A stretch of DNA of 64,000 nt, taken from Bacteroidota bacterium (GTDB lineage Bacteria; Bacteroidota; Bacteroidia; Cytophagales; UBA9547). Shown here piece after piece: positions 36,901 to 46,095 of the stretch (positions are counted from its first letter, which is position 1; each line of letters starts with the position of its first letter). The DNA is taken from the NCBI GenBank assembly GCA_004293915.1, contig RDZG01000079.1, forward strand, positions 62,001-126,000, read 5' to 3'. The position numbers and the translations under genes are program-made. The notes beneath the pieces were generated by a model. That model saw only the letters and a program-made list of their open reading frames with translations, was not told the origin of the DNA and did not search any database.

Positions 36901-37122
36901 CTACTTTATCACATAGGTATACAATGAAGTATTGATTGTATAGTGAGTTCCTTGAACCGATTCGAAACTAAGCACTTTGTTATGACTGTCGTCAAACTTC
37001 ATCTCTATCGGACTCGCTACCTTGATCTTTTTCACTGTTTGCCCATCAGATAAAAGTAGTGTTTTCGAACACGACATTAGCATCAATGCTAAAACTCCTG
37101 CTGCAACTACTGCTTTTTTCAT
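36901..37122 (-). CDS. small lipoprotein
   Basis: A 73-aa predicted lipoprotein. The signal MKKAVVAAGVLALMLMSCSK ends in a lipobox (LMSC), giving a mature protein of about 56 residues rich in beta-strand pattern (KKIKVASPIEMKFDDSHNKVLSFESVQGTHYTINT). No known domain. It has its own terminator on the 3' side and an AT-rich upstream region of 260 bp shared with the divergent outer-membrane protein genes. Its function is unknown. Confidence 0.78.
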   Translation of the reverse strand: MKKAVVAAGVLALMLMSCSKTLLLSDGQTVKKIKVASPIEMKFDDSHNKVLSFESVQGTHYTINTSLYTYVIK

Positions 37123-37385
37123 GGCTTTTTTTGTTTAAAGTGAAATGATGTTACAAATATACAACTTTATATTAAATTAACAATTAATTAACATTAAATT
37201 AACATAAAGATTTTTGTAAATTATTATAAACAATACACAATATACTGATTTTCAAGTTTTTAAATAAATAAAATGACAAAAAATAATTAAATTTATTTGT
37301 TAATAAATTGTAAATTATAAAATAAATCAAAAAAATATGGTGCTAAATTAAACTTTTGTGTAAAATTTATATCCAAAATGTATCT

Positions 37386-38177
37386 ATGAAACTACATAAA
37401 GCTATTTATATCTTATTTTATTTTTTAAGTCATTTGACTTTTGGTGGCGATTTTAAAACTAAATCCAAAAACGAAGACCCTCAAGAAATTATTGGACCAG
37501 ATTCTGACCCAACATTAAAAGGCGTAAAACCTGATTTTATTGTAGAATTTAGAAACTCTAGTGTTGGTACCATTCGCAGACCACGCTTGATTGGATTTAA
37601 TTTAGGTATAAAAATAAATGCTCGAAACCGATTTGGGATTGGGTATTCTACTTTGATGTACACTGCCGTGAAAGAAGTTGGGTTGAGTGCAACTGGCGAA
37701 GTTATAGATCAAAATGAAAAAGGTGTTTTTGAAGCTACTCCAGCTATTAATTCTGAAAGAAATTTATTTTTTTATTATGGAAACTTTATTTATTCACATT
37801 CTTGGATTCAAAACCAGGTGTTAGAATTTCAAACTCCTTTTGAAATTGGATATGGAAAATACTGTGTAGATTTTAAAAACAATGTAATCAATACGAATGC
37901 TTCAATCACAGACCAAAATTTGGCTCAACAAAACATGAAATCTGATAAAGATTTTCTATACCGTGAATCTACATTTGTTCCTGTGAGTATAAGTGCTACA
38001 CTTTCTCTAAAACTACATACTATCGTTTGGCCCTATGCCAATATTGGCTATCGTTTTGTAGTTGGCGCACCAGAGTTTAGTAATGATTTTAATGGCTTGT
38101 TTTATAATTTTGGATTTGCATTTGATATTTTTGGTATAGGCAAAGGTTTTGCGGGAATTTTTAGTAAAAAATCATGA
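37386..38177 (+). CDS. outer-membrane beta-barrel protein, first of a tandem pair
   Basis: A 263-aa predicted outer-membrane barrel. The start at 37386 (MKLHKAIYILFYFLSHLTFG, signal peptide) is preferred to a TTG ten codons earlier. The mature part alternates polar and hydrophobic residues with Gly/aromatic turns: DFIVEFRNSSVGTIRRPRLI, RFGIGYSTLMYT, NLFFYYGNFIYSHS, PFEIGYGKY, WPYANIGYRF. The next gene is clearly a paralogue (same order of FRNSxxG, RNLFxYYG, EIGxGxY) and its ATG overlaps this stop codon (ATGA), so the two are translationally coupled. Function unknown; they could be paired subunits of an envelope complex. Confidence 0.8.
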   Translation: MKLHKAIYILFYFLSHLTFGGDFKTKSKNEDPQEIIGPDSDPTLKGVKPDFIVEFRNSSVGTIRRPRLIGFNLGIKINARNRFGIGYSTLMYTAVKEVGLSATGEVIDQNEKGVFEATPAINSERNLFFYYGNFIYSHSWIQNQVLEFQTPFEIGYGKYCVDFKNNVINTNASITDQNLAQQNMKSDKDFLYRESTFVPVSISATLSLKLHTIVWPYANIGYRFVVGAPEFSNDFNGLFYNFGFAFDIFGIGKGFAGIFSKKS

Positions 38178-38938
38178 GAATTATATTTATTTGCCTGTTA
38201 TTCAGCACCTTGTATATGAATGCAGTTTCGCCAACCGAGTTTTTTGGCAGACCAGCTCAAACAAAATACAAGAACCTTAGATTTCAGTTTCAATTAGATT
38301 TTAGAAATTCTTTTATAGGCAAAAACACAGCTCCAGTAGATGTTTATGGCGTTAATATTGGTTTAAAGCACAAAGAAAAATTTAGATATGGCATAGGGTT
38401 TTATTTTATTGACCAAACCACAAAAAGACAACTTGGATTTGGCGCTGATGGCAAACAAGTAAAACTTAAAGATGGAGAATTTATTTCTACACCAAGTTAT
38501 TTAGGCAATCGAAATTTGTTTTTGTATTATGGAACAGTAAATTTTACATATACTTTAATCAACAATAAATATATCAACTTAGATATTCCAATAGAAATTG
38601 GTTTTGGAAGATATGCTTATCAACTTGTAAATGCAAAAGTTAATCCTGACTTACAAATTGAAGACCAAAATGCAGCTGCTGATAAACTAAATCAAATTAC
38701 AAATTCAAACAAAAAAGTAGGCTCTGGTACTTTTGTACCGCTTTTGGGAGGTCTTGCTTTAACACTAAAACTCCACCGCTGGGTGTATCCGCAAGTTTCG
38801 GGAGGATATAGAAAATCAGTTTTAGAAAGCGATTTCAAAGCAGATTTTGATGGTTTTTATTATCATATTGCACTTCAATTACATTTTGGAGAAATATATT
38901 TTGATTTATTTAAGAAAAAGCCACCTATTGATTTATAA
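38174..38938 (+). CDS. outer-membrane beta-barrel protein, second of a tandem pair
   Basis: A 254-aa paralogue of the preceding protein. Signal peptide MRIIFICLLFSTLYMNAVS; then FQFQLDFRNSFIGKN, NIGLKHKEKFRYGIGFYF, RNLFLYYGTVNFTYT, PIEIGFGRYAYQ and WVYPQVSGGYRKS, the same barrel strands as in the upstream gene. It ends in HFGEIYFDLFKKKP. The 4-nt overlap with the first gene indicates one transcript, and a small lipoprotein gene follows after 23 nt in the same direction, so all three may act together at the outer membrane. No specific function can be inferred. Confidence 0.8.
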   Translation: MRIIFICLLFSTLYMNAVSPTEFFGRPAQTKYKNLRFQFQLDFRNSFIGKNTAPVDVYGVNIGLKHKEKFRYGIGFYFIDQTTKRQLGFGADGKQVKLKDGEFISTPSYLGNRNLFLYYGTVNFTYTLINNKYINLDIPIEIGFGRYAYQLVNAKVNPDLQIEDQNAAADKLNQITNSNKKVGSGTFVPLLGGLALTLKLHRWVYPQVSGGYRKSVLESDFKADFDGFYYHIALQLHFGEIYFDLFKKKPPIDL

Positions 38939-38961
38939 TTTTAACTTTACAAAAAATATAA

Positions 38962-39180
38962 ATGATTATGAAATCAACAATTTTACTATTATTGACTTCT
39001 TTGATTTTGCTATCCTGTAGTGGCAAAAAAGATTATACATGCACCTGCAATATAACAGGAAATGGCACAATTTCAGCTGTTTTTACACAACTTACAGAAC
39101 TAGAAATCAAAACACAATGTGATGATTTTTATAAAGGAAATCCTAAAGCTACGTCAACATGCAAATCTGAAGTTAAATAA
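38962..39180 (+). CDS. small Cys-rich lipoprotein
   Basis: A 72-aa lipoprotein: signal MIMKSTILLLLTSLILLSCS with lipobox LLSC, then a short mature part with four more Cys (YTCTCNITG, CDDFYKG, TCKSEVK), likely forming disulphides in the periplasm or at the surface. Translation may start at this ATG or two codons later. It follows the paired barrel genes by 23 nt and probably belongs to their operon. No known domain. Confidence 0.72.
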   Translation: MIMKSTILLLLTSLILLSCSGKKDYTCTCNITGNGTISAVFTQLTELEIKTQCDDFYKGNPKATSTCKSEVK

Positions 39181-39290
39181 ACCAAAATTATAGTTTTTTA
39201 AAAGTACCAAATTTAAGTTCTAAATATTTTAAACCAGCCGACCTTGTTTAAATCAAGATTAGTTGATTACGATTATAAGTTGATATAGAG

Positions 39291-39671
39291 CTATTTACAA
39301 GCACAATTTTCATTATAATTGACATTTTTTGATGTTAATAATCTGTTTTTAAGTTTTTCGATATACGTTGTTTGATTAGAGGCTGTTAATTTTGACATTT
39401 CGAAGCAGTAATCAATCTCTCCTTCCCTGCCCCAGCTGCGTTTATAAACCACAACAGATTCTTTTGTTTCGAGATCAATAAATTTTTCTAAATCAATTTT
39501 AGCCTTCCCATCAATTCCAGAACCTTTGCTAAAAAGAGAAACTTTAAATCTATAGTTGGTTTCAGAACTGTTTTCGTCTGAATGCGTACGAATTTTAGAA
39601 TTGAAACTTTTTTTTGCACAACCAAATTGTAACAACCCAAATAGAATTAAGCAATTTAAAGTGCTTTTCAT
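39291..39671 (-). CDS. putative lipoprotein
   Basis: A 126-aa protein with the signal MKSTLNCLILFGLLQFGCAK, ending in a likely lipobox (LQFGC). The mature part has alternating hydrophobic residues (NYRFKVSLFSKGSG, ESVVVYKRSWGREGEIDYCF) and ends YNENCACK, with three Cys in all. No family recognised. It lies 23 nt downstream of the M43-type protease gene on the same strand and is probably cotranscribed with it. Confidence 0.68.
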   Translation of the reverse strand: MKSTLNCLILFGLLQFGCAKKSFNSKIRTHSDENSSETNYRFKVSLFSKGSGIDGKAKIDLEKFIDLETKESVVVYKRSWGREGEIDYCFEMSKLTASNQTTYIEKLKNRLLTSKNVNYNENCACK

Positions 39672-39694
39672 GATATAATTTTAAGTAGTTATTT

Positions 39695-40984
39695 TTAGTG
39701 AATTAATATTAGCTTTAACAAATCCTTCTGTTCATTTTGAGAAACTTCGACAAAATATAAGCCATCAGAAAAACTGCTCAAATCAAGCGAATAAGGCATT
39801 TTTACATCTGAGAACGAGGCAACTATATTCCCAAAAACATTTTTAACTACAACAGATGTTGCAACATTAAGACTCGTATTTTTGATACTAAAAATTCCAG
39901 TACTTGGGTTTGGATTTACAAAAAATGATGGTGCATTTTTTTTAACAACAATTCCTGTATTATTACCTGGTAATGAAGAATTTGGATTAGTCGAAAGCAC
40001 ATAGCCAGTAGAAGTTTTTAATGATGCTCTAGCACCATTGATGGCTGCATACATACGTGTGCCTTGCCCAACAGAAAACATATTCATACAAGCATCGTTT
40101 ACATAATCCATATAATTCATAAACATTTCGCCATTAGCACCTGTGCATGAGGTATTTGCATTGTTTGGAAAAGTTGGGCAATTACTTTCATTTGGTTTAG
40201 ATTGTGGAGGAGTATCACTCACAAAATCATCGCCACAATCGGCATCTCCCCAAATATGCGAAAGATTGAGCCAATGCCAAACTTCGTGCGTAGCTGTTCT
40301 GCCAAGTGTGTTATCTCCTTCATTAATTGATGCTATACCAAATGCATTATATCGAATTACAACTCCATCTAAAGCTCCATTTGTAGCTAAATCTCCAGGC
40401 AAAGTTGCATAACCAAGTGTGGTACCATCTATTGAACACACCCACATATTCATATATTTATTTACATCCCAAGCTGTTTTTCCACCATCAGCATCTTTTT
40501 TTACAGCTTCAGTGCTAGAATTAAATGCAGTTACATTAGTAGCAGTTCTAGTAATTCCAGTTGTTGTATTTCCATCAGGATCACGATTAGCTAACACAAA
40601 CTTGATGTTAGTTTTAGAAAATAAAGGCTTAAAAACCGATGGAATAGCGGTTGAATCAGCATTTTTTCCTTCAAAATCTTTATTCAAAATTTCGATTTGT
40701 GATGCAATTTGCGAATCAGAAATATTTTGCTCAGGTGTGTTATAAACCACATGCACCACAACTGGAATATAAATCACTTCGGCAGCTTGTGTTCGGCTTT
40801 TTGCTTTGTCTGAAACTATTTTCTGGGTATAGTTTTCTAGTTTTTGATTTTCTTCTTTTGCTAATTGGCTATTTTTTAATATTTCAGCATGTTTTATGCC
40901 ACTCAAACATTTATGTTGTGCTTGAATTGATAATCCAATAAATGAAAGGGTAATAAATAAACACTTTTGTAATTTTTTAAGCAT
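39695..40984 (-). CDS. M43 (pappalysin/cytophagalysin)-type zinc metalloprotease with T9SS sorting domain
   Basis: A 429-aa secreted protease. Signal peptide about 1-22 (MLKKLQKCLFITLSFIGLSIQAQ); a propeptide; IYIPVVVHVVYN (residues about 71-82), typical of the start of the M43 domain; zinc site HEVWHWLNLSHIWGD, then DDFVSDTPPQ and MNYMDYVNDACMNMFS, the Met-turn region. The family motif is usually HEVGHWLNLxHIWGD, so Gly is replaced by Trp at the fourth position, which is not a zinc ligand. The last 80 residues (FFVNPNPSTGIFSIKN to DLLKLILIH) are the T9SS type A sorting signal. Probably an extracellular protein-degrading enzyme. Confidence 0.92.
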   Translation of the reverse strand: MLKKLQKCLFITLSFIGLSIQAQHKCLSGIKHAEILKNSQLAKEENQKLENYTQKIVSDKAKSRTQAAEVIYIPVVVHVVYNTPEQNISDSQIASQIEILNKDFEGKNADSTAIPSVFKPLFSKTNIKFVLANRDPDGNTTTGITRTATNVTAFNSSTEAVKKDADGGKTAWDVNKYMNMWVCSIDGTTLGYATLPGDLATNGALDGVVIRYNAFGIASINEGDNTLGRTATHEVWHWLNLSHIWGDADCGDDFVSDTPPQSKPNESNCPTFPNNANTSCTGANGEMFMNYMDYVNDACMNMFSVGQGTRMYAAINGARASLKTSTGYVLSTNPNSSLPGNNTGIVVKKNAPSFFVNPNPSTGIFSIKNTSLNVATSVVVKNVFGNIVASFSDVKMPYSLDLSSFSDGLYFVEVSQNEQKDLLKLILIH

Positions 40985-41151
40985 ATCTAATTTTTTAATT
41001 TTCTAAACAAAATTAGAAAATAAATAATTGATAAAAAATAGGTGTGAGTACTTATTTTTAAGCTAGAATTTAATTTGTATCATAAATTATTGTATCATAT
41101 AAAATTTCAAATTAAAAATATTGATTTAATTTGTAAAAAAACACCATAGAT

Positions 41152-42030
41152 ATGACTATTGCAGTTTTCGGACGAAATTTTAGTGAAGATGCAACGCTAT
41201 ATATCAGAGAATTATTCGAGATTTTGCATCAAAACGATATTTCTGTTTTTGTTTTTGAAAGTTTTGAAAATTTTTTGATAAAGAAAAAAGTTAAAACGTA
41301 TGCTTCAAAAGTTATAAATGGCTACGATGATTTAACCGATGTAGATTATTTTTTGAGTTTAGGTGGCGATGGCACATTTTTGGAATCGGTGAGCCACATA
41401 AGAGATAGAGAAATTCCTGTTTTGGGAATAAACACTGGCAGATTAGGATTTTTGGCAACTACTCCTCAACAAAAAATAAAAGAAGATATTGGTTTACTTT
41501 TGGCTGGAAAATTTGAAATCGAAAATCGTTCGCTTTTGAGCTTGGATGCTAATAAAGAGCTATTTAATGAAATGAATTTTGCTTTAAATGAAATTACAAT
41601 TCAGAAAAAAGATTCGTCTTCGATGATTGTTGTTCATGCTTTTTTGAACGGCAAATTTTTGAATTCGTATTGGGCTGATGGATTAATTATTGCAACTCCA
41701 ACAGGTTCGACAGCTTATGCACTTAGTTGTGGTGGTCCGGTTGTGATGCCGAGTTCAACCAATTTTATTATTGCACCAATAAGTCCACATAACTTAAATG
41801 TTCGTCCATTAATTGTTTCTGACGATTGCAAACTGCAATTTAAAATCGATAGCCGAAGCAAAAATATTTTGATTTCTTCGGATTCTCGCTATAAAACTGT
41901 GAATGCTGATATTGTAATTAATATCTCGAAACAAAAATATAATGCCAAAATACTCAAAATAAAAGGACAAGATTTTTTGGTAACCTTGAGAGATAAACTA
42001 AATTGGGGATTAGACCAAAGAAATTATTAA
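41152..42030 (+). CDS. nadK: NAD kinase
   Basis: A 292-aa cytoplasmic enzyme that phosphorylates NAD+ to NADP+. The catalytic GGDG motif is at residues 71-74 (SLGGDGTFLES), followed by NTGRLGFLA, the substrate loop NEITIQKKDSSSMIVVH, and the second signature ATPTGSTAYALSCGGPVVMPS. Length and motif spacing are those of bacterial NadK. The next gene, encoding a PorG-like protein, starts 41 nt downstream; the order nadK then porG is common in Bacteroidota, often followed by uppS and bamA, which are absent here. Confidence 0.97.
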   Translation: MTIAVFGRNFSEDATLYIRELFEILHQNDISVFVFESFENFLIKKKVKTYASKVINGYDDLTDVDYFLSLGGDGTFLESVSHIRDREIPVLGINTGRLGFLATTPQQKIKEDIGLLLAGKFEIENRSLLSLDANKELFNEMNFALNEITIQKKDSSSMIVVHAFLNGKFLNSYWADGLIIATPTGSTAYALSCGGPVVMPSSTNFIIAPISPHNLNVRPLIVSDDCKLQFKIDSRSKNILISSDSRYKTVNADIVINISKQKYNAKILKIKGQDFLVTLRDKLNWGLDQRNY

Positions 42031-42071
42031 TATTGCATACAATATAATCATAATGAATGCGTTATAGATAA

Positions 42072-42785
42072 ATGCAAAAATTAAAATATATCATAATTGT
42101 ACTGTTTTTTTGTTTTTATGCACATGCTCAAAAATGGGAAATTGGCGGAGGTTTGGGAGCTTCGAACACACGAACAGATGTTTCAACGTTTAATTTTCTA
42201 AATACTCGTTATGCCTTTCAAGGGTTTTTGCGTTATAATTTTGATCATGCTTGGGTAGCCAGACTTGATGCTAAATATTTTTCGCTTTATGGTTCTGATA
42301 AAAATAATTCTACTCAAATTGCAGCAATAAGAGATTATACTTTTTCGGATAATGGTGCACAAGTTACGGCAAATATGGAATATAACTTTCTGGATTTCAG
42401 GGATTTAAAACGAAAAGTAAAATTCTCGCCTTTTCTAACCGCAGGCATTGGAGCTTGTTTTTTTAAAGTTAGCAATACAGCATTATCTGCCTTTAGTCCA
42501 TGTATACCTTTTGGAATGGGTGCAAAATATATGATTAACAAAAACTGGAATATTGGAGCATTATTCGAAACCACAAAAACTTTTACAGATAGAATAGATG
42601 GAATTGATGCAACATTTCCAGAAGGAATGGATCCTCATATCAAAAGTGCAGATTTATCTACTGATGATTGGTATTATTTTTTTGGAATCACTATATCATA
42701 TACTTTTTATCATATCAAATGCCCTGATCATCATGATAAGATTATGCGTCAGGCATTGCCACCAAATAAAAGAGAAGAGAATTAA
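42072..42785 (+). CDS. PorG-like outer-membrane protein (DUF6089-type)
   Basis: A 237-aa outer-membrane beta-barrel protein. Signal peptide MQKLKYIIIVLFFCFYAHAQ, then KWEIGGGLGASNTRTDVST, YAFQGFLRYNFDHAWVARLDA, NMEYNFLDF, FSPFLTAGIGACFFK, PCIPFGMGAKYMINKNWNIG and STDDWYYFFGITISYTFY near the end. This strand order and the location after nadK match the PorG family, an outer-membrane component of the type IX secretion machinery; three T9SS cargo proteins in this window agree. The C-terminal tail HIKCPDHHDKIMRQA is soluble. Family call by pattern, so somewhat uncertain. Confidence 0.75.
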   Translation: MQKLKYIIIVLFFCFYAHAQKWEIGGGLGASNTRTDVSTFNFLNTRYAFQGFLRYNFDHAWVARLDAKYFSLYGSDKNNSTQIAAIRDYTFSDNGAQVTANMEYNFLDFRDLKRKVKFSPFLTAGIGACFFKVSNTALSAFSPCIPFGMGAKYMINKNWNIGALFETTKTFTDRIDGIDATFPEGMDPHIKSADLSTDDWYYFFGITISYTFYHIKCPDHHDKIMRQALPPNKREEN

Positions 42786-42792
42786 TATCTGA

Positions 42793-44517
42793 CTATTTAT
42801 CTAGCTGTAAAAACTTTTTTAATATTGGATTAATATCGGTATTATCTAACAATCCTTTACCCGATATTAGCGAGGCGAATTTTCCATTCATAGAATCGTC
42901 TGCATAAACCACAATGTCTTGAGGTGTATGATTACCAGCACCAAACTGGCTACATTCTGTGCCATTTCCATTGGTATTCGGATTTGAACCATACGAAATC
43001 ACAATTCGTTTTGCTGTTTCTGATTTTGGTTTTGGGTATTTCTTGCCTTGAAAATCATATAAAACATATTCTGGAAACCAACCATTAGAAATGGCATCTC
43101 CCCGCATTATTTTTCCATCTAATGGATTTGCACCTGTAGTAAAAACACCCGTTTTAGTAATTTCATCGGCATAAGTACGCATTTTTGTGCCATGTTTATG
43201 TGTGTCGTTTTCATCGTGAAGCGAAACCACAGCCGAGCCACCACATTCGTGATCCGAAGTGGCAACCAAAAGCGAATTTCCATTTTTAGGACTTTTTATA
43301 AATGTTCGGGCAACTTCTATAGCATAATCAAATGCCAAAACCTCTTTTATCAAATAATCAGAACCATATACATTTGGAATATTGCCTAGAATAGCATCAG
43401 GATTGGCAGTTGAATCTACTTTTATTTGAATTTTATTATCTACAATTTTTATTGCTCCCGCATTTGCATGCTCCAAATGATCAATTCTGCCACCTTCGAC
43501 CATCAAAAAAAATCCTTTTTTAGATTTTCGTTTTAAAACTTCAATCGCTACCAAAATCATATCTGAAAGCGATGGTTCCCAAGGTTTATAAACTTGTCTA
43601 TCTTGCTCATAACTAAGGTGTGAGCCATTAAAAAGACCTAAAAGTTTAGTATTATTTTTTTCATTAAATTGGGAATAATCAAGATTTAAAAGCGCATCTC
43701 TCGAATTTACAGAAACATAATTTCTTGATTTTGCTATGGCAATTAAATCTATATTGTCTTCTCTGCCTGTTTTGCCATTTTTCTTGATTAATAATTGTAC
43801 ATTTCCTAAAGAATCTTTAATAGCATTTCTGTTTTTATCTTTAATCGTATCGTTTTTAAAATAATTTTGATTTTTAGGCAAAAAATATTTTGCTCCGCCA
43901 CCAAGCAAAACATCAATTTCTACCCCAACTTTAGGTTGTGGTAAAACCCAATCTCGCAACGAATTGTATCCAGAAATAGAAGATGGAAAAACAGAATTAT
44001 TAAATATATTTTCATACTCTTTTTGTGTGCTAGAAATCAATTGTGCAGCAATATATTCTTCCAACTCCCGATACCAAATGTGCGAACCAAATGCAGCTGG
44101 AGTGGCGTGTGTAATGCGAGTTGTTGTAACCAAGCCAACGGCATAACCTTGTTTTTTAGCTTGTTCCAAAATGGTTTCGATAGGCAAATTTGTGGCGGGA
44201 TTAAAAGAAATTACTTCATTATCTATTTTGCCTTCTTTTCCACAGGCATATACGCTGGCACCTGGCGCTGAGTCGGTTATCCACGAATTCATTGAATGAG
44301 TGGTGGCTGTGGCTTGGTATCGGAGTTTATCTAATGCCAATATTTTGAATTCAGCATCGGAACTATAGCGTTTGCCATCCGTGCCTTGCCCCAAAGCCAT
44401 GCGAGTGGCGGTTTTGGGAGCAATACCAAAGCCATCGCCAATACATAAAATTACATTTTTGGGCTGACAATCAGCTATATAAGTAATTATAGAAAATAAA
44501 ATAATAAGTCGAAGCAT
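42793..44517 (-). CDS. alkaline phosphatase
   Basis: A 574-aa exported phosphomonoesterase of the PhoA superfamily. A short signal peptide (MLRLIILFSIITYIADC; cleavage type unclear) leads to VILCIGDGFG with the first metal Asp, the nucleophile in ITDSAPGAS (D82-S83), then VEGGRIDHLEHANAG, ATSDHECGG and GAGNHTPQD, which supply the remaining Zn/Mg ligands. It is larger than E. coli PhoA because of an insert around residues 190-260 with RNAIKDSLGNVQL. It probably releases phosphate from organic phosphates in the periplasm or at the surface. A pstB-like ATPase gene lies 0.7 kb away, but on the other strand. Confidence 0.93.
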   Translation of the reverse strand: MLRLIILFSIITYIADCQPKNVILCIGDGFGIAPKTATRMALGQGTDGKRYSSDAEFKILALDKLRYQATATTHSMNSWITDSAPGASVYACGKEGKIDNEVISFNPATNLPIETILEQAKKQGYAVGLVTTTRITHATPAAFGSHIWYRELEEYIAAQLISSTQKEYENIFNNSVFPSSISGYNSLRDWVLPQPKVGVEIDVLLGGGAKYFLPKNQNYFKNDTIKDKNRNAIKDSLGNVQLLIKKNGKTGREDNIDLIAIAKSRNYVSVNSRDALLNLDYSQFNEKNNTKLLGLFNGSHLSYEQDRQVYKPWEPSLSDMILVAIEVLKRKSKKGFFLMVEGGRIDHLEHANAGAIKIVDNKIQIKVDSTANPDAILGNIPNVYGSDYLIKEVLAFDYAIEVARTFIKSPKNGNSLLVATSDHECGGSAVVSLHDENDTHKHGTKMRTYADEITKTGVFTTGANPLDGKIMRGDAISNGWFPEYVLYDFQGKKYPKPKSETAKRIVISYGSNPNTNGNGTECSQFGAGNHTPQDIVVYADDSMNGKFASLISGKGLLDNTDINPILKKFLQLDK

Positions 44518-44666
44518 AACTAAAATATAGATTTGTAAAAGTAAATAAAATAAAGAATCAAGCGAGATTAAGTTTTTGTAAATCCTTTACTAAACGTCTG
44601 TATTAAATTTACTATTTTGGATAATTCAATTATTTCGCTATTTTTACTTAAACAAAAACAAAAAAC

Positions 44667-45014
44667 ATGAAAAAAGTAGTATCCATAGGCATTTTAACAC
44701 TTGCATTAGGATTGATGTCGTTTCAATTTTTTAGCACTTCTATAAAAATTATGGTATTGAATAATTTGGGAAAAGAAGAAGAAGGAGTTAGAGTTCGACT
44801 TTATAAAACCGAAGAAGATTATAAAACAGAGAAAAACAAAATAGACGAACATTATACTGACCGAAAGGGAAATGTTACGTTCAAAAACTTAGAACCAATT
44901 CCCTATTATATCAATGCAGTGAAAGAAAACAAAACCAATGCTGGAAATGCCGAACTTTCTGATTCGCTCAAAAAAGACATGTTGAATAAAATGAAGATTA
45001 TTATTTCGGAATAG
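44667..45014 (+). CDS. small exported protein, probably of carboxypeptidase-regulatory/transthyretin-like fold
   Basis: A 115-aa protein with an N-terminal signal or anchor (MKKVVSIGILTLALGLMSFQ) and a mature part that starts IKIMVLNNLGKEEEGVRVRL and contains YTDRKGNVTFKNLEPIPYYI, the pattern of a prealbumin-like beta-sandwich in which a modifiable property and a turn DxxGxxxF repeat. No catalytic residues. Likely periplasmic; role unknown. ATG start preceded by an A-rich stretch. It has no close same-strand partner. Confidence 0.7.
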   Translation: MKKVVSIGILTLALGLMSFQFFSTSIKIMVLNNLGKEEEGVRVRLYKTEEDYKTEKNKIDEHYTDRKGNVTFKNLEPIPYYINAVKENKTNAGNAELSDSLKKDMLNKMKIIISE

Positions 45015-45262
45015 TTTGGTGTTTTACTAATTCCTTTCAACTTTCCGACTGCTTTTGGGTAGTATTAGTTAGTTTTGCGATTTCTCCAATTTTTAAAATA
45101 CTATTCAAAATACCTTTTATTTATTGTTTTTTACTTAAATTGAAATTTTCTAAAAATTTGAACTAATATGATTTTTATAATATTTATACAATTATATAAG
45201 TCTCGATTTTCTGACTATCATCAAAAAAGTTTTCTATTTTTGTAAGATAAATCAATAACAAA

Positions 45263-46018
45263 TTGTCGAATACTATTGAAATCGAAAATCTAAATGTTTT
45301 TTATGGCGAACGTCATGCCTTAAAAAATATTACTATTACTATTCCTGAAAAAAAAATCACCGCTATCATAGGTCCTTCGGGTTGTGGAAAAACAACACTT
45401 CTCAAGTGTTTTAATCGATTGATAGATACAAACGAGGGAGTAAAAGTTACAGGCAAATTGAATGTTGATGGCGAAAATATTTTTGGCGAAAACGTAGAAA
45501 TTACCCATATCCGCAAAAAAATGGGATTGGTTTCGCAACGACCTTTTCCTCTACCCATGTCAATTTTCGATAATATTGCCTTTGGTCCACGCATACATGG
45601 CGAAACGAATAAAGAAAAACTGGCTGAAATTGTGGAAAAACAACTTAAAGATGTTAGCCTTTGGGACGAAGTAAAAGACCGATTAAAATCACCAGCCTCT
45701 CGTTTGTCAATTGGACAGCAACAACGTTTGTGTTTGGCTCGTGGCTTGGCAGTGGAGCCACAATTGATTTTAGGCGATGAGCCTACTTCTGCTCTCGATC
45801 CAGTGTCGAGCAAACATATTGAAGAAAAATTTTTACAATTAAAAAATGACTATACGCTAGTTGTAGTTACACACAGTTTGCCACAAGCACGAAGAATTGC
45901 AGACTATATTATATTTATGTATGCTGGTGAAATAGTTGAACATGGCACAGCGAGTGAGATTTTAGATTTCCCAAAACTCGAACGTACAAAAGAATATGTT
46001 TTTGGAAAAATAAGTTAA
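45263..46018 (+). CDS. pstB: phosphate ABC transporter ATP-binding protein (PstB-like)
   Basis: A 251-aa ATPase with the sequence features of PstB: IIGPSGCGKTTLLKCFNRL (Walker A), the characteristic LVSQRPFPLPMSIFDNIAFGPRI, LSIGQQQRLCLARGLA (signature, with Ile where Gly is usual), LILGDEPTSALDP (Walker B) and the switch His in VVVTHSLPQA. It would drive high-affinity phosphate uptake with PstA and PstC. None of pstSCA or phoU is adjacent, which is unusual. Start is TTG, as no ATG is in range; TATTTTTG at 45235-45242 is a plausible -7 element. The signature substitution makes a different phosphate-like substrate possible. Confidence 0.85.
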   Translation: MSNTIEIENLNVFYGERHALKNITITIPEKKITAIIGPSGCGKTTLLKCFNRLIDTNEGVKVTGKLNVDGENIFGENVEITHIRKKMGLVSQRPFPLPMSIFDNIAFGPRIHGETNKEKLAEIVEKQLKDVSLWDEVKDRLKSPASRLSIGQQQRLCLARGLAVEPQLILGDEPTSALDPVSSKHIEEKFLQLKNDYTLVVVTHSLPQARRIADYIIFMYAGEIVEHGTASEILDFPKLERTKEYVFGKIS

Positions 46019-46095
46019 TTTTAAAATCTAGTTTAAACTTTTTACGTATAAATGCATCTAAACTCAAAAATAAATTCACTTTAAAATTTAAAATC

